A stretch of DNA of 50,295 bases from positions 1-50,295 of the forward strand of contig CAJYRQ010000094.1 of assembly GCA_913777465.1 (NCBI GenBank). Direction: 5' to 3'. A program made the translations under genes and the position numbers. This document shows, piece by piece, positions 1 through 7,145 of the stretch. The first letter of the stretch is position 1. Every line of letters begins with the position of its first letter. Below the pieces are notes generated by a model. The model was not told the origin of the DNA, searched no databases, and saw only the letters and a list, made by a program, of their open reading frames with translations. The stretch comes from an uncultured Chryseobacterium sp. GTDB taxonomy: Bacteria; Bacteroidota; Bacteroidia; Flavobacteriales; Weeksellaceae.

Positions 1-90
1 GACAAAGAGTGAACAGTCAATGGTGAATTTTGCTTTGCAGGTGAATGGTGAATTTTAAAGCTGAAGGTTTAATCAAAAGCACGCCGGGAA

Positions 91-165
91 AACCTTAACC
101 GCAATTCCACTCCTTTGGAGGGGTGGCGAAAATTCCGAAAGAATTTTTGACGGGGTGGTTTTTAA
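91..165 (+). repeat. Dispersed repeat R1, copy 1
   Basis: A 75-bp unit that begins CCTTAACCGCAATTCCACTC and ends GACGGGGTGGTTTTTAA. It contains two small inverted repeats, CCACTCC/GGGGTGG and GAAAATTC/GAATTTTT. Similar units occur at 1084-1158, 1306-1380, 29190-29258 (inverted) and 39500-39570, always between genes. No transposase is attached. I read it as a non-autonomous, REP-like intergenic repeat. Confidence 0.8.
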
Positions 166-276
166 ATGTGAATGTTCAATACTGAATTTTGCTTCACAAG
201 TGAACTAAAATTAACAGGCAAAGCGAATTGACCGTTCACCATTGATATTAAAATAATTGTTTCAAAGAGAGAAGAG

Positions 277-340
277 AAAAGCCTGCCGAGCGCAGATGAT
301 CTTTAGCCAAAAAACACAAAATACAGGCGGGCTTTTTCTT
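277..340 (+). ncRNA. Compact hairpin RNA a1 (possible minimal Y-like RNA)
   Basis: AAAAGCCTGCC at 277-287 pairs with GGCGGGCTTTT at 326-336 (11 pairs, one T-G wobble). A loop of about 38 nt starts GAGCGCAGATGATCTTT, and a T-rich tail follows. Two relatives at 396-457 and 618-680 keep the CGCAGAAGTTCTTA core while the closing stem changes in a compensated way. It could be a terminator-like sRNA or a Y RNA without a tRNA-like module. The function is unknown. Confidence 0.5.
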
Positions 341-395
341 AATCTCGGAGAAAAAAAAGAGAAATACAGTGACATAATATAATTTTTAGTGAAAT

Positions 396-457
396 AAAGT
401 CTGTCGAAGCGCAGAAGTTCTTACATCAAATAAAAAATAAGACAGACTTTGTTTTTT
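396..457 (+). ncRNA. Compact hairpin RNA a2 (possible minimal Y-like RNA)
   Basis: AAAGTCTGTC at 396-405 pairs perfectly with GACAGACTTT at 441-450, and GTTTTTT follows. The 35-nt interior begins GAAGCGCAGAAGTTCTTAC and is almost identical to that of a3 at 618. The strand TGTCGAAG resembles the TGYCGTAG core of the array elements near 13.7-15.3 kb, which is why I suggest a Y-like RNA. The link rests on a short match. Confidence 0.5.
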
Positions 458-498
458 AATGAAGATTATAGAAGAGATAAAGATTACTCATAAAAAAT

Positions 499-580
499 GA
501 TGGTTCGCCGAAGCGGGAGAGTCGGGGCGGTCTGCAAAACCGTTGCGTAAGCTGAGTGGGTTCAAATCCCATAACCATCT
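499..580 (+). tRNA. tRNA-like gene, anticodon GCA (Cys) on a Tyr-type body with long variable arm
   Basis: A full cloverleaf can be drawn. The acceptor is GATGGTT/AACCATC with T73, and the D stem is CCGA/TCGG with GG in the loop. The anticodon stem GCGGT/ACCGT has loop CTGCAAA with T33 and anticodon GCA at 534-536. A 12-nt variable arm can form GC-GTAA-GC, and the T arm is GTGGG-TTCAAAT-CCCAT. CCA is not encoded. The D and anticodon arms are essentially those of the Tyr(GTA) gene at 759, so this looks like a duplicated tRNA-Tyr with a changed anticodon. U73 fits Cys identity, but the long variable arm does not fit a normal tRNA-Cys. Confidence 0.72.
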
Positions 581-617
581 CAAGTAACTAAAATGAGATA
601 GTTCCGGAGAAAAAGGA

Positions 618-680
618 AAAGCCTGTCGGGCGCAGAAGTTCTTATATCAAACAAAAAATAAGACAGGCTTTGTTTTTCTT
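618..680 (+). ncRNA. Compact hairpin RNA a3 (possible minimal Y-like RNA)
   Basis: AAAGCCTGTC at 618-627 pairs perfectly with GACAGGCTTT at 662-671, followed by GTTTTTCTT. The interior GGGCGCAGAAGTTCTTA matches a2, while the stem differs from a2 by a compensated pair (T-A to C-G). That supports a structured RNA rather than a chance hairpin. It sits between two tRNA-like genes. Confidence 0.5.
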
Positions 681-758
681 TACAAGCAATTAAAAATTAG
701 AATTGGAAATTTAGTATACAATATGACGCATTGCCAATTACTTATTGCTCATAAAAAA

Positions 759-844
759 GGAAGCACGCCGAAGCGGGAGAGTCGGGGCGGTCTGTAACAC
801 CGTTGCTTTTTGCTGAGCAGGTTCGAATCCTGCTGCTTCCACCA
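759..844 (+). tRNA. tRNA-Tyr (GTA), CCA encoded
   Basis: The acceptor is GGAAGCA/TGCTTCC, with A73 at 841 and CCA at 842-844. The D stem is CCGA/TCGG. The anticodon stem GCGGT/ACCGT closes loop CTGTAAC, with anticodon GTA at 794-796. A 13-nt variable arm can pair GC-TTTTT-GC, as expected for bacterial tRNA-Tyr. The T arm is GCAGG-TTCGAAT-CCTGC. All stems are intact, so it may be functional. Another copy elsewhere in the genome cannot be excluded. Confidence 0.88.
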
Positions 845-917
845 ACCGCTGATAATGTAACGGCAGCATGCAGGAAATGTACTCTTGTTGTTCGGGTTCG
901 ATTCCCGGTCAGATGGT
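845..917 (+). tRNA. Degenerate tRNA-like sequence
   Basis: It starts one base after the CCA of the tRNA-Tyr gene. The D arm is ATGT-AACGGCA-GCAT. The anticodon stem CAGGA/TCTTG closes loop AATGTAC, which gives TGT at the anticodon position but A instead of the universal T33. The T arm is TCGGG-TTCGATT-CCCGG. The acceptor pairs ACCGCTGA with TCAGATGGT only if one A is bulged. It is either a decaying tRNA or a tRNA mimic. It is unlikely to decode. Confidence 0.55.
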
Positions 918-1083
918 CAAAAAATGAATGGTGAATGGTGAATTTTGCTTCGCAAGTGAATGGTCAATTAAAAACGAATATAAAAATTGACAAGCGAAGC
1001 GATTTGACTCCACAGGAATTGACCATTGACAATGCAAATGGTGAATTTTAGAGCTAAAGCTTAATCAAAAGTACACTTTAGCA

Positions 1084-1158
1084 AACCTTAACCTTAATTC
1101 CACTCCTCTGGAGGGGTGGCGAAAATTCTAAAAGAATTTTTGACGGGGTGGTTTTTAA
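1084..1158 (+). repeat. Dispersed repeat R1, copy 2
   Basis: Second copy of the R1 unit, with the CCACTCC/GGGGTGG and AAAATTC/GAATTTTT dyads and the GACGGGGTGGTTTTTAA end. R2-type sequence (TGAATGGTGAATTTTGCTTC) lies on both sides. Confidence 0.8.
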
Positions 1159-1305
1159 ATGTGAATGATCAATGGTGAATTTTGCTTCGCAAGTAAATAG
1201 TCAATTAAAACCAGCATAAATTGACGAGCGGAGCGGATTGATCCGCAGAAATTGACCATTGACAAAAGTGAAGGCTAAAGTTTAATCAAAAGTATACCTA
1301 GACTA

Positions 1306-1380
1306 AATCTTAACCGCAATTCCTCTCCTATGGAGGGGTGGCGAAAATCCTGAAAGAATTTTTGACGGGGTGGTTTTTAA
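1306..1380 (+). repeat. Dispersed repeat R1, copy 3
   Basis: Third copy of R1, slightly diverged at its left end. It again ends GACGGGGTGGTTTTTAA and is followed by an R2 segment. Confidence 0.75.
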
Positions 1381-1569
1381 GCGTGAATGGCGAATAGTGA
1401 ATTTTGCTCCGCAAGTGAATGGTGAATTAAAAACCATGATAAAATTGATAAGCGCAGCGGATTGACCCGCAGGAATTCACCATTGACTATATACAAATGG
1501 TGAATCTCAGGCTAAAGTTGCCAATTAAAAACAGTAGTAAATTAACATTCAAACAAATATGTAGAAAAA

Positions 1570-2055
1570 ATGGAAACGCAACAAGAAACATGGCAGAACA
1601 TGAACGGAAAAATCTTCCGCAACTCTATCACCCAGCTGGTAGAAGAAGCCATCCTCCGCGAACAGGCCCTTGGCCACCGACTGAAAGTATGTGTGGGATC
1701 GGATTCCCATGTCTATGGTGACGCGATCAATTATGCAACGGCAGTCGTATTTATCCGGGAGGGGAAAGGAGCGTTTACCTTTATCAGAAAAGAAAGAGAA
1801 TTCCAGCGCATCAGCATCAAAGAAAGGATGCTGAACGAAGTCAACAAATCCGTAGAAATTGCTTATGCCATCTGTGCGGTGCTGGATGCCTATGGAGTGG
1901 AAATGGAGGTACACGCAGACATCAATACCGACCCCGGTTTTAAATCCAATGTTGCATTGAAAGATGCGATGGGATATATTCTCGGAATGGGATATGTGTT
2001 CAGAGCGAAACCTTTTGCCTTTGCCAGCTCCAATTGCGCCGATATGATGGTGTAA
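1570..2055 (+). CDS. RNase H-fold protein, YkuK (DUF458) type
   Basis: This 161-aa protein resembles the YkuK/DUF458 family, which has a ribonuclease H-like fold. VCVGSDSHVYG near residues 41-51 gives the first acidic strand (GxDS). A second strand carries EVHADINTD near 113-121, and the family-typical FAFASSNCADMMV closes the C-terminus. No signal peptide or membrane segment is seen, so it should be cytosolic. The start is the ATG after GTAGAAAAA. The substrate is not established for the family as far as I know. Its place next to tRNA genes and RNA ligases suggests an RNA substrate, by inference only. Confidence 0.72.
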   Translation: METQQETWQNMNGKIFRNSITQLVEEAILREQALGHRLKVCVGSDSHVYGDAINYATAVVFIREGKGAFTFIRKEREFQRISIKERMLNEVNKSVEIAYAICAVLDAYGVEMEVHADINTDPGFKSNVALKDAMGYILGMGYVFRAKPFAFASSNCADMMV

Positions 2056-2200
2056 CAGGGAGGAAGCAGGATGACGGAGGCTGGAAGTTTTAAGTAGCTG
2101 ACAGCAATTAGCTTTTTGCTACTGGCTTTACAATCAGAATTTTAAAATTTATAAATCTATTATCATCCGGCTTTTATTTAAATCTAAAAAATTAAAAACC
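2056..2200. repeat. Intergenic spacer with half of repeat family R5
   Basis: The spacer holds GACGGAGGCTGGAAGTTTT (about 2074-2092), the same wording as the GGCTGGAAG and CTTCCAGCC segments around 8707-8880, 9433-9716 and 18458-18500. The rest is an AT-rich leader to the next ATG, which is preceded by AAAAACC. Confidence 0.5.
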
Positions 2201-3019
2201 ATGAAAACCATTTTAATCATCAACGGAGAAAAATACTGGCCGGATTATTTCGCAGGATACCATGTGGTTCAGAAGAGAATCCAGACAGTGGAATGTGTGA
2301 TAAAGGATTCTGCTTTATACTTTATCGATGTTGACGGAGCCTGCAAGCCGGATGTTATTTTTTGGCGGTTGGGCGCTGTAAATCCCGAAGCCAGGCACCG
2401 GAGCATACTGGAACTGATCGACTATTCGGGAATTCCCTGCGTAAATTCCGCTTCCACCTTACTGATGGGATACGACCGGTTGTCCATGCTGAACAGGCTG
2501 AAGAAACTCGGCTTACCCGTTATTGATTTTAATGTAGCTACCGGAACGAACCAGCTCAGAAATCTTGAGATGAATTTTCCTTTTGTCGTTAAAGTGGGAA
2601 ACCATCACGGTGGATATGGAAAAAGCCTCGTGACGAACGAAGAACAGTGGGAGGAACTCAAAGATCTACTGTTTATTCACAACGATTATGTGACCACGGA
2701 ACAGTTTATCGATTATCAATATGATATCCGCTACCTTGCTGTAAATGATAAGGTGTGGGCGATGAAAAGAAAAGGCAAATATTGGAAAGCCAATTCTTTA
2801 ACCCGGGAATATCAGCTCATCAAACCGGAGGAAGAATGGATAGAAAAAGTGAAACAGCTGAAGGAAGACATCCGGGCTGATATTGTGGCGATTGACGTCC
2901 TTCAGACAAAAGACGGGGAACGGCTTATTTTGGAATACAACGATATTCCGGGATTGTCGGGATTTCCCGAAGCGGCAAAAATAGAATTGTCGGAGATGGT
3001 AAAAAATAAATTAAAATAA
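2201..3019 (+). CDS. ATP-grasp protein (RimK/R2K-like)
   Basis: This 272-aa cytosolic protein has an N-terminal pre-ATP-grasp part (to about residue 105). An ATP-grasp domain follows, with FPFVVKVGNHHGGYGKSLV (about 126-144) as the nucleotide-binding lysine and glycine-rich loop. YVTTEQFIDYQYDIRYLAV (about 166-184) and ILEYNDIPGL (about 246-255) supply the Mg-binding acidic and Asn residues. Such enzymes ligate a carboxylate to an amine or thiol through an acyl-phosphate. The start ATG has the leader AAAAACC, identical to the next gene. R2K ATP-grasp proteins have been proposed as partners in RNA repair loci (Burroughs and Aravind), which agrees with the neighbours. The substrate is unknown. 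Confidence 0.75.
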   Translation: MKTILIINGEKYWPDYFAGYHVVQKRIQTVECVIKDSALYFIDVDGACKPDVIFWRLGAVNPEARHRSILELIDYSGIPCVNSASTLLMGYDRLSMLNRLKKLGLPVIDFNVATGTNQLRNLEMNFPFVVKVGNHHGGYGKSLVTNEEQWEELKDLLFIHNDYVTTEQFIDYQYDIRYLAVNDKVWAMKRKGKYWKANSLTREYQLIKPEEEWIEKVKQLKEDIRADIVAIDVLQTKDGERLILEYNDIPGLSGFPEAAKIELSEMVKNKLK

Positions 3020-3034
3020 TAAAAACCAAAAACC

Positions 3035-3813
3035 ATGTTTTTCTTAGTACAGTCAAATATATATATCTGGATCCCGATCATTATAAGATCTTTGATGCAC
3101 TGGAAGAACTCAATATCGATTACGGGGTCGTTAATATTCCTGCAACGGCGGATAAAATAGATTTTGAAACAGACCGGAAAGATGTTTTCGTGTACGGATC
3201 CGTAACCATCGCCAGACTGGCTAAGCAGAATACCAGCTGGTTTCCGGGCTCGTTTTACGGCGGTAACCACCTGTACCAAGTCTATTCAGCATATTACGGA
3301 GCGCATCTTCTGAATCATGAAATTACGGTCTGTAAAATTTCGGATAGGCTTACCTGGGAAAAAGAGGAAAAGAAATTCATCAAACCCTATAACGAAGCCA
3401 AGATTTTTACGGGCAGGGTGTTCAGCGAAGCGGAATGGAAGGATTTTGTATTTGAAGCACTGGAAAATCCATCCAACCGGATTACGGAAGATTCTTTGAT
3501 TCAGGTTTCAGAAGCGAAAACGACAATCAAGGAAGCAAGGCTCTGGATTGTGGGCGGGCAGATCATCGATGCCGGATATTATAAATTTAATGACCAGGCT
3601 CCTTTTGAGGAAAAAGTTCAGGAAGAAGGACTCGCTTTTGCAAGGGACATGCTCCGGCTCTTCAACCTTGAGGAAGCTTTCGTGATGGACATCTGTTTAA
3701 CGGATGAAGGCTGGAAGATTGTTGAAATCAACTGCATCAACAGTTCCGGATTTTATCCCAATACCAACGTGAAAAGTATCATCAAAGCATTGAATGTTTA
3801 CTTTTCAGATTAA
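3035..3813 (+). pseudogene. Second ATP-grasp (R2K-like) gene, frameshifted in an AT repeat near its start
   Basis: From 3061 to 3813 one frame reads as a complete ATP-grasp protein: YLDPDHYKIFDALEELNIDY at the N-terminus, then a C-terminal VVEINCINSSGFYP (Mg ligands E and N). That frame has no ATG or TTG start, and its first GTG is at 3190, inside the domain. The natural start is ATG 3035 with leader AAAAACC, exactly as in the gene before. It reads MFFLVQSNIY and then leaves frame at a run of five AT units (about 3056-3065). Removing one AT gives MFFLVQSNIYLDPDHYK without a break. The cause is a slippage mutation, phase variation or a sequencing error. If translation starts at GTG 3190, a 207-aa truncated protein results. 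Confidence 0.75.
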
Positions 3814-3824
3814 AAAATAAAGCA

Positions 3825-4196
3825 ATGGAATTAACCAAAAGATTATTGTTTCTGGACGACATAAGGCATCCGAAAGACGCCTATCGATATACGAAACAGG
3901 AAATTTTCAAAAGAGATGACTGGCATATCGTCAGGAACTATCAGGCGTTTGTCGACCGGATTTTGGAAAAAGGGCTGCCGAAAATGATCTCTTTTGATCA
4001 TGATCTTGCTGATGAACATTGTTTAGAAACAGACAGTAGGAAATTTGTTGAAAAAACAGGCTACGATTGTGCCAAATGGCTGGTGGAATACTGTATGGAT
4101 CATTATCTGGAGCTGCCGGAATATTATTGCCATTCCATGAATCCGGTCGGGAAGCAGAATATTGAAAGCCTTTTAAATAATTTTAAAAAACAGTGA
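3825..4196 (+). CDS. Cyclic-phosphate-processing receiver-like protein (cREC)
   Basis: This 123-aa protein looks like the receiver-fold family that Burroughs and Aravind placed in RNA repair systems. LFLDDIRHP (about 8-16) gives the acidic DD pocket of a receiver, ISFDHDLADEH (about 55-65) is a conserved metal-binding type motif, and YYCHSMNPVGKQNIESLL near the C-terminus is typical. It starts 11 bp after the ATP-grasp reading frame, so both are probably co-transcribed. The suggested role in handling 2',3'-cyclic phosphate RNA ends comes from the family proposal and is not shown here. No membrane or signal sequence is seen. Confidence 0.7.
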   Translation: MELTKRLLFLDDIRHPKDAYRYTKQEIFKRDDWHIVRNYQAFVDRILEKGLPKMISFDHDLADEHCLETDSRKFVEKTGYDCAKWLVEYCMDHYLELPEYYCHSMNPVGKQNIESLLNNFKKQ

Positions 4197-4334
4197 TGGC
4201 TTTATAGCTAAATCAAAAATCCAAGAGCATAAGGTATTTCTTTGCTGAGTGAAACGCCTTTGCGAACTTTTAAACAGTAAAAATTTTAAAAAAAACTTTG
4301 CGGCCTTTGCGTTCAAACATTAAAAACTAAAAAA

Positions 4335-5348
4335 ATGATTTTTAAAACATACAACTCGATAGAAAATGCTTACCAGGCCTGCGTGATCGATCAGATCAGG
4401 ATCCAGGGTTTCGGGGATGAGGTTTTTATCGTGCAGGAAAAGGTTCATGGTGCCAATTTCTCTTTCTTTACCGACGGAAAGGAAATCAGAATCGCCAAAA
4501 GGACTGCTTTCATTGAAAGGGAAGAAAAGTTCTTCAACGCCTATCACGTGCTGGAACTTTATAAGGAGAAAGTAATTGAAGCATTTGGAAAAGTGAAAAG
4601 TCTTTATCCGGAGGTTGAAACGGTAGTCATCTACGGGGAGATTTTCGGAGGAGGATATAAGCACAAAGACGTGGCACCGGTGGCAGATGCAATTAAAGTA
4701 CAGAAAGGCATCGAATATGCACCCTATAACGAATTTTATGCGTTCGACATCAAACTGAATGGTACGACTTACCTGGATACGGAAGTCATCAACCGGATTT
4801 TTGAGGAAACCGGGTTTTTCTACGCAAAAACCCTTTTCCAGGGAACGCTGGAAGAAGCTTTGGATTTCCCGAATGCTTTCGATTCCAGGATTCCGGCGTG
4901 GCTGGGATTCCCGGAAATGGAGGATAATATGTGCGAAGGAACGATTATAAAAACCCTGAAAACCTGCTATTTTGGAAACGGATCGAGGGTTATCCTTAAG
5001 AATAAGAATGAAAAATGGATCGAAAAATCCAAGGTGGTCAGAAAGCAGGAGAAAAAGGTTCAGAAGCAGATCCGGTTCGGTGAAGCCGCTCAGAACATCT
5101 GGGAAGAGCTAGAGCAATATGCTACGGTTAACAGACTCAACAACGTCATCAGCAAAATCGGCGAATTCGGGCCTAAGATGGCGGGAAAAGTAACTGGCCT
5201 TTTCGCACAGGACATCCTCGAGGATTTCGGAAAGGATTTCCCGGAAGCTTTCGACAGCATTGAAAAAGAAGAACAAAAAAGGATTAACAAAAAACTGAAT
5301 GCCATAGTCATTGATAAGGTTAAAGAAGAGCTGACCGTTTCAAAATAA
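4335..5348 (+). CDS. RNA ligase, T4 Rnl2 type
   Basis: At 337 aa it is about the length of T4 RNA ligase 2 (334 aa). It joins 3'-OH and 5'-phosphate RNA ends with ATP through enzyme-AMP and RNA-adenylate steps. Motif I is VQEKVHGANFSFF (about 35-47, adenylated Lys in KVHGAN). RIAKRT is the following conserved strand, and VVIYGEIFGGGYKH (about 98-111) is motif III/IIIa. EGTIIKTL (about 199-206) is motif IV, and SRVILKNKNEKW (about 218-229) is motif V. The C-terminal helical domain has NRLNNVISKIGEFGPKMAGK, which is strongly Rnl2-like. It should be active. It is followed 19 bp later by a second ligase-like gene. Confidence 0.92.
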   Translation: MIFKTYNSIENAYQACVIDQIRIQGFGDEVFIVQEKVHGANFSFFTDGKEIRIAKRTAFIEREEKFFNAYHVLELYKEKVIEAFGKVKSLYPEVETVVIYGEIFGGGYKHKDVAPVADAIKVQKGIEYAPYNEFYAFDIKLNGTTYLDTEVINRIFEETGFFYAKTLFQGTLEEALDFPNAFDSRIPAWLGFPEMEDNMCEGTIIKTLKTCYFGNGSRVILKNKNEKWIEKSKVVRKQEKKVQKQIRFGEAAQNIWEELEQYATVNRLNNVISKIGEFGPKMAGKVTGLFAQDILEDFGKDFPEAFDSIEKEEQKRINKKLNAIVIDKVKEELTVSK

Positions 5349-5367
5349 TTATTTAAAACGATGAACA

Positions 5368-5961
5368 ATGAAAAAGATAAGTACATTATTTAAAAAAGAC
5401 ATACATAATTTAGGACGGGGTATTAACGAAATCAATCCCGAAAACTGTTGGGTATTTGAAGGCGAAGCAGTAGCGACGCAGAAGTTCGACGGTTCCGCAT
5501 GCGCAGTCATCAACGGTAAGCTGTTCAAAAGGTATGATGCCAAAAAAGGAAAAATAGCTCCGGAAGGGGCAATTCCGTGTCAGGAAGCAGATCCGGTAAC
5601 CGGACATCATCCGCACTGGGTGGGATGCGATTTAACTAAAAAAGAAGATGCTTACTTCTGGGAAGGTTTTCACGCGTTGGCTAAATCCGGCACGGTAGAA
5701 GACGGCACTTACGAGCTGATCGGTGAAAAGGTGCAGGGGAATCCTGAAAACATCAAAGGCCATTTGCTGGTAAAGCACGGAAGTGAAATTCTGGATCTGG
5801 AAAGCCTGAATTTTGAATGGATCAAAAGCTTTTTGAGTAATCCCGACAATAACATGGAAGGCATCGTATTCCATCACATGGCTGATGAAAGGATGTGCAA
5901 AATCAGGAAATCTGACTTCGGAATCCGCAGAAAGGCGGCAAAAGAATACGTTTTTAGATAA
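5368..5961 (+). CDS. RNA ligase-like nucleotidyltransferase without C-terminal domain
   Basis: This 197-aa protein carries the nucleotidyltransferase motifs of a covalent ligase. Motif I is TQKFDGSACAV (about 37-47, Lys of KFDGS) and RYDAKKGK is the next element. YELIGEKVQGNP (about 114-125) is motif III, NMEGIVFHH (about 170-178) is motif IV, and MCKIRKSDFGI (about 183-193) is motif V. No domain follows motif V, unlike Rnl2 upstream, so it is close to a minimal catalytic core. It probably ligates or adenylates nucleic acid ends. RNA is favoured by context, but DNA or a capping-like role cannot be excluded. It lies in an apparent operon with the Rnl2 gene. Confidence 0.78.
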   Translation: MKKISTLFKKDIHNLGRGINEINPENCWVFEGEAVATQKFDGSACAVINGKLFKRYDAKKGKIAPEGAIPCQEADPVTGHHPHWVGCDLTKKEDAYFWEGFHALAKSGTVEDGTYELIGEKVQGNPENIKGHLLVKHGSEILDLESLNFEWIKSFLSNPDNNMEGIVFHHMADERMCKIRKSDFGIRRKAAKEYVFR

Positions 5962-6156
5962 TTGAGTTTCGGTAATCGATTTACCGGAACTTTTTATGTG
6001 TTAAATTGAACCGTAAAGTGAAAATATTGGATGTTTGAACTTCTACTTGTCATTACGTAGGAATCCAGGCAGAGTCCATAGGGAAAAATACCTTTAGATT
6101 CCTATGAAATGATGAACTACAGGTAAAGCTTTACGGTTAATAAAAATTGAAAAAAA

Positions 6157-7101
6157 ATGTTACAGGCAGAAATAAAAAGTCTTTTTAAGGAAGACATCAG
6201 CATATTAATAAAAGTTCCGAACTCCGCAAAGCATTATCTGTGCGATTGCGGTGAAGCAAGCTTATTGAAGGTGAAAGAAGTGCAATCCGTATCGGCCATA
6301 TTCATCAGTCATACCCACATTGACCATTTTTCCAATTTCGATGGGATCTTCAGGCATCAGATCGGGAGTGGGGAAAAAGTGGTGGTCTGCGGGCCGAAGA
6401 ATATTCAACGGCAGATTGAAGCACGGTTGAAATCTTACACCTGGAACCTGATTGATGAAAACGCCATTGAATATGAAATCCGGGAAATTGTTTCAGAAGA
6501 AGAAATTAAGGTCTATAAAATCCGTCCGCCACACTGGAATCTTGAATTTGTAAAAAGCCAGGATTTCCTCTTTGATGATGAATATGTGAACGTCAGCTTT
6601 GCCATTCTCGATCATAAAACGGACTCAATTGCCTATCTTTTTAAGGAAAAAGATTCGGTTACCTTCAATGAAAATGCTTCCGGATTTAAAAAAGGAAAAT
6701 GGATCAGCGAACTGAAAACTGCTTTCGAAAATAATGAAACTGATAAAGCCATTGAAATCGAAGGAACGGTTTATCAGGCTTCGGAATTATTCCATCTGCT
6801 GACGCGGAATGAAGGCTACAGACTCGGTGTGATCATGGATCATGCGGCAGACGAAGGCAATTATGAAAAAATAAAAACGGTCTTTGGAAACGCAGACCGG
6901 GTGTACATTGAAACCTTCTACAAAGATGAAGACCGGGAATTCGCCGCATCGAATTACCACAGCTTCGCTTCGGCATCCGGGAAAATCATGAAAGACTGTA
7001 AAGTGAAGAAAGCCGTACCGGTCCATTTTTCAAGGCGGTACTCGGAAAGCGACCGGCTGGACATTGAGGCAGCTTTTTACAGGGCATTCGGAGAAGATTG
7101 A
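6157..7101 (+). CDS. Metallo-beta-lactamase-fold nuclease, tRNase Z-like
   Basis: This 314-aa cytosolic protein has the zinc-binding motif SHTHIDHFSNF (about 51-61, HxHxDH). Further ligands are in GVIMDHAADEGNY (about 225-237) and near YHSFASASGKIM (about 267-278). The C-terminus has VPVHFSRRYSES (about 288-299), and HFSxRY is characteristic of RNase Z. RNase Z cuts tRNA precursors at the 3' end of the acceptor stem. A long middle segment (about 130-215) differs from classical RNase Z, so this is probably a divergent relative. Among the ligases and the tRNA-like RNAs, a role in trimming RNA 3' ends is plausible but inferred. Confidence 0.75.
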   Translation: MLQAEIKSLFKEDISILIKVPNSAKHYLCDCGEASLLKVKEVQSVSAIFISHTHIDHFSNFDGIFRHQIGSGEKVVVCGPKNIQRQIEARLKSYTWNLIDENAIEYEIREIVSEEEIKVYKIRPPHWNLEFVKSQDFLFDDEYVNVSFAILDHKTDSIAYLFKEKDSVTFNENASGFKKGKWISELKTAFENNETDKAIEIEGTVYQASELFHLLTRNEGYRLGVIMDHAADEGNYEKIKTVFGNADRVYIETFYKDEDREFAASNYHSFASASGKIMKDCKVKKAVPVHFSRRYSESDRLDIEAAFYRAFGED

Positions 7102-7145
7102 GCCGGACTGTTTTTAAGTCGGAACTAATAACTAAAAAATGAATT

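Larger units (their letters stand above)
1..1569. other. Gene-poor leader region with RNA genes and dispersed repeats
   Basis: No convincing protein gene is visible. The stretch holds three compact hairpin RNAs, three tRNA-like genes and three copies of a 75-bp repeat (family R1). It also holds repeated segments of the type GTGAATGGTGAATTTTGC with their inverted partners (family R2). These are listed separately. Confidence 0.7.
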
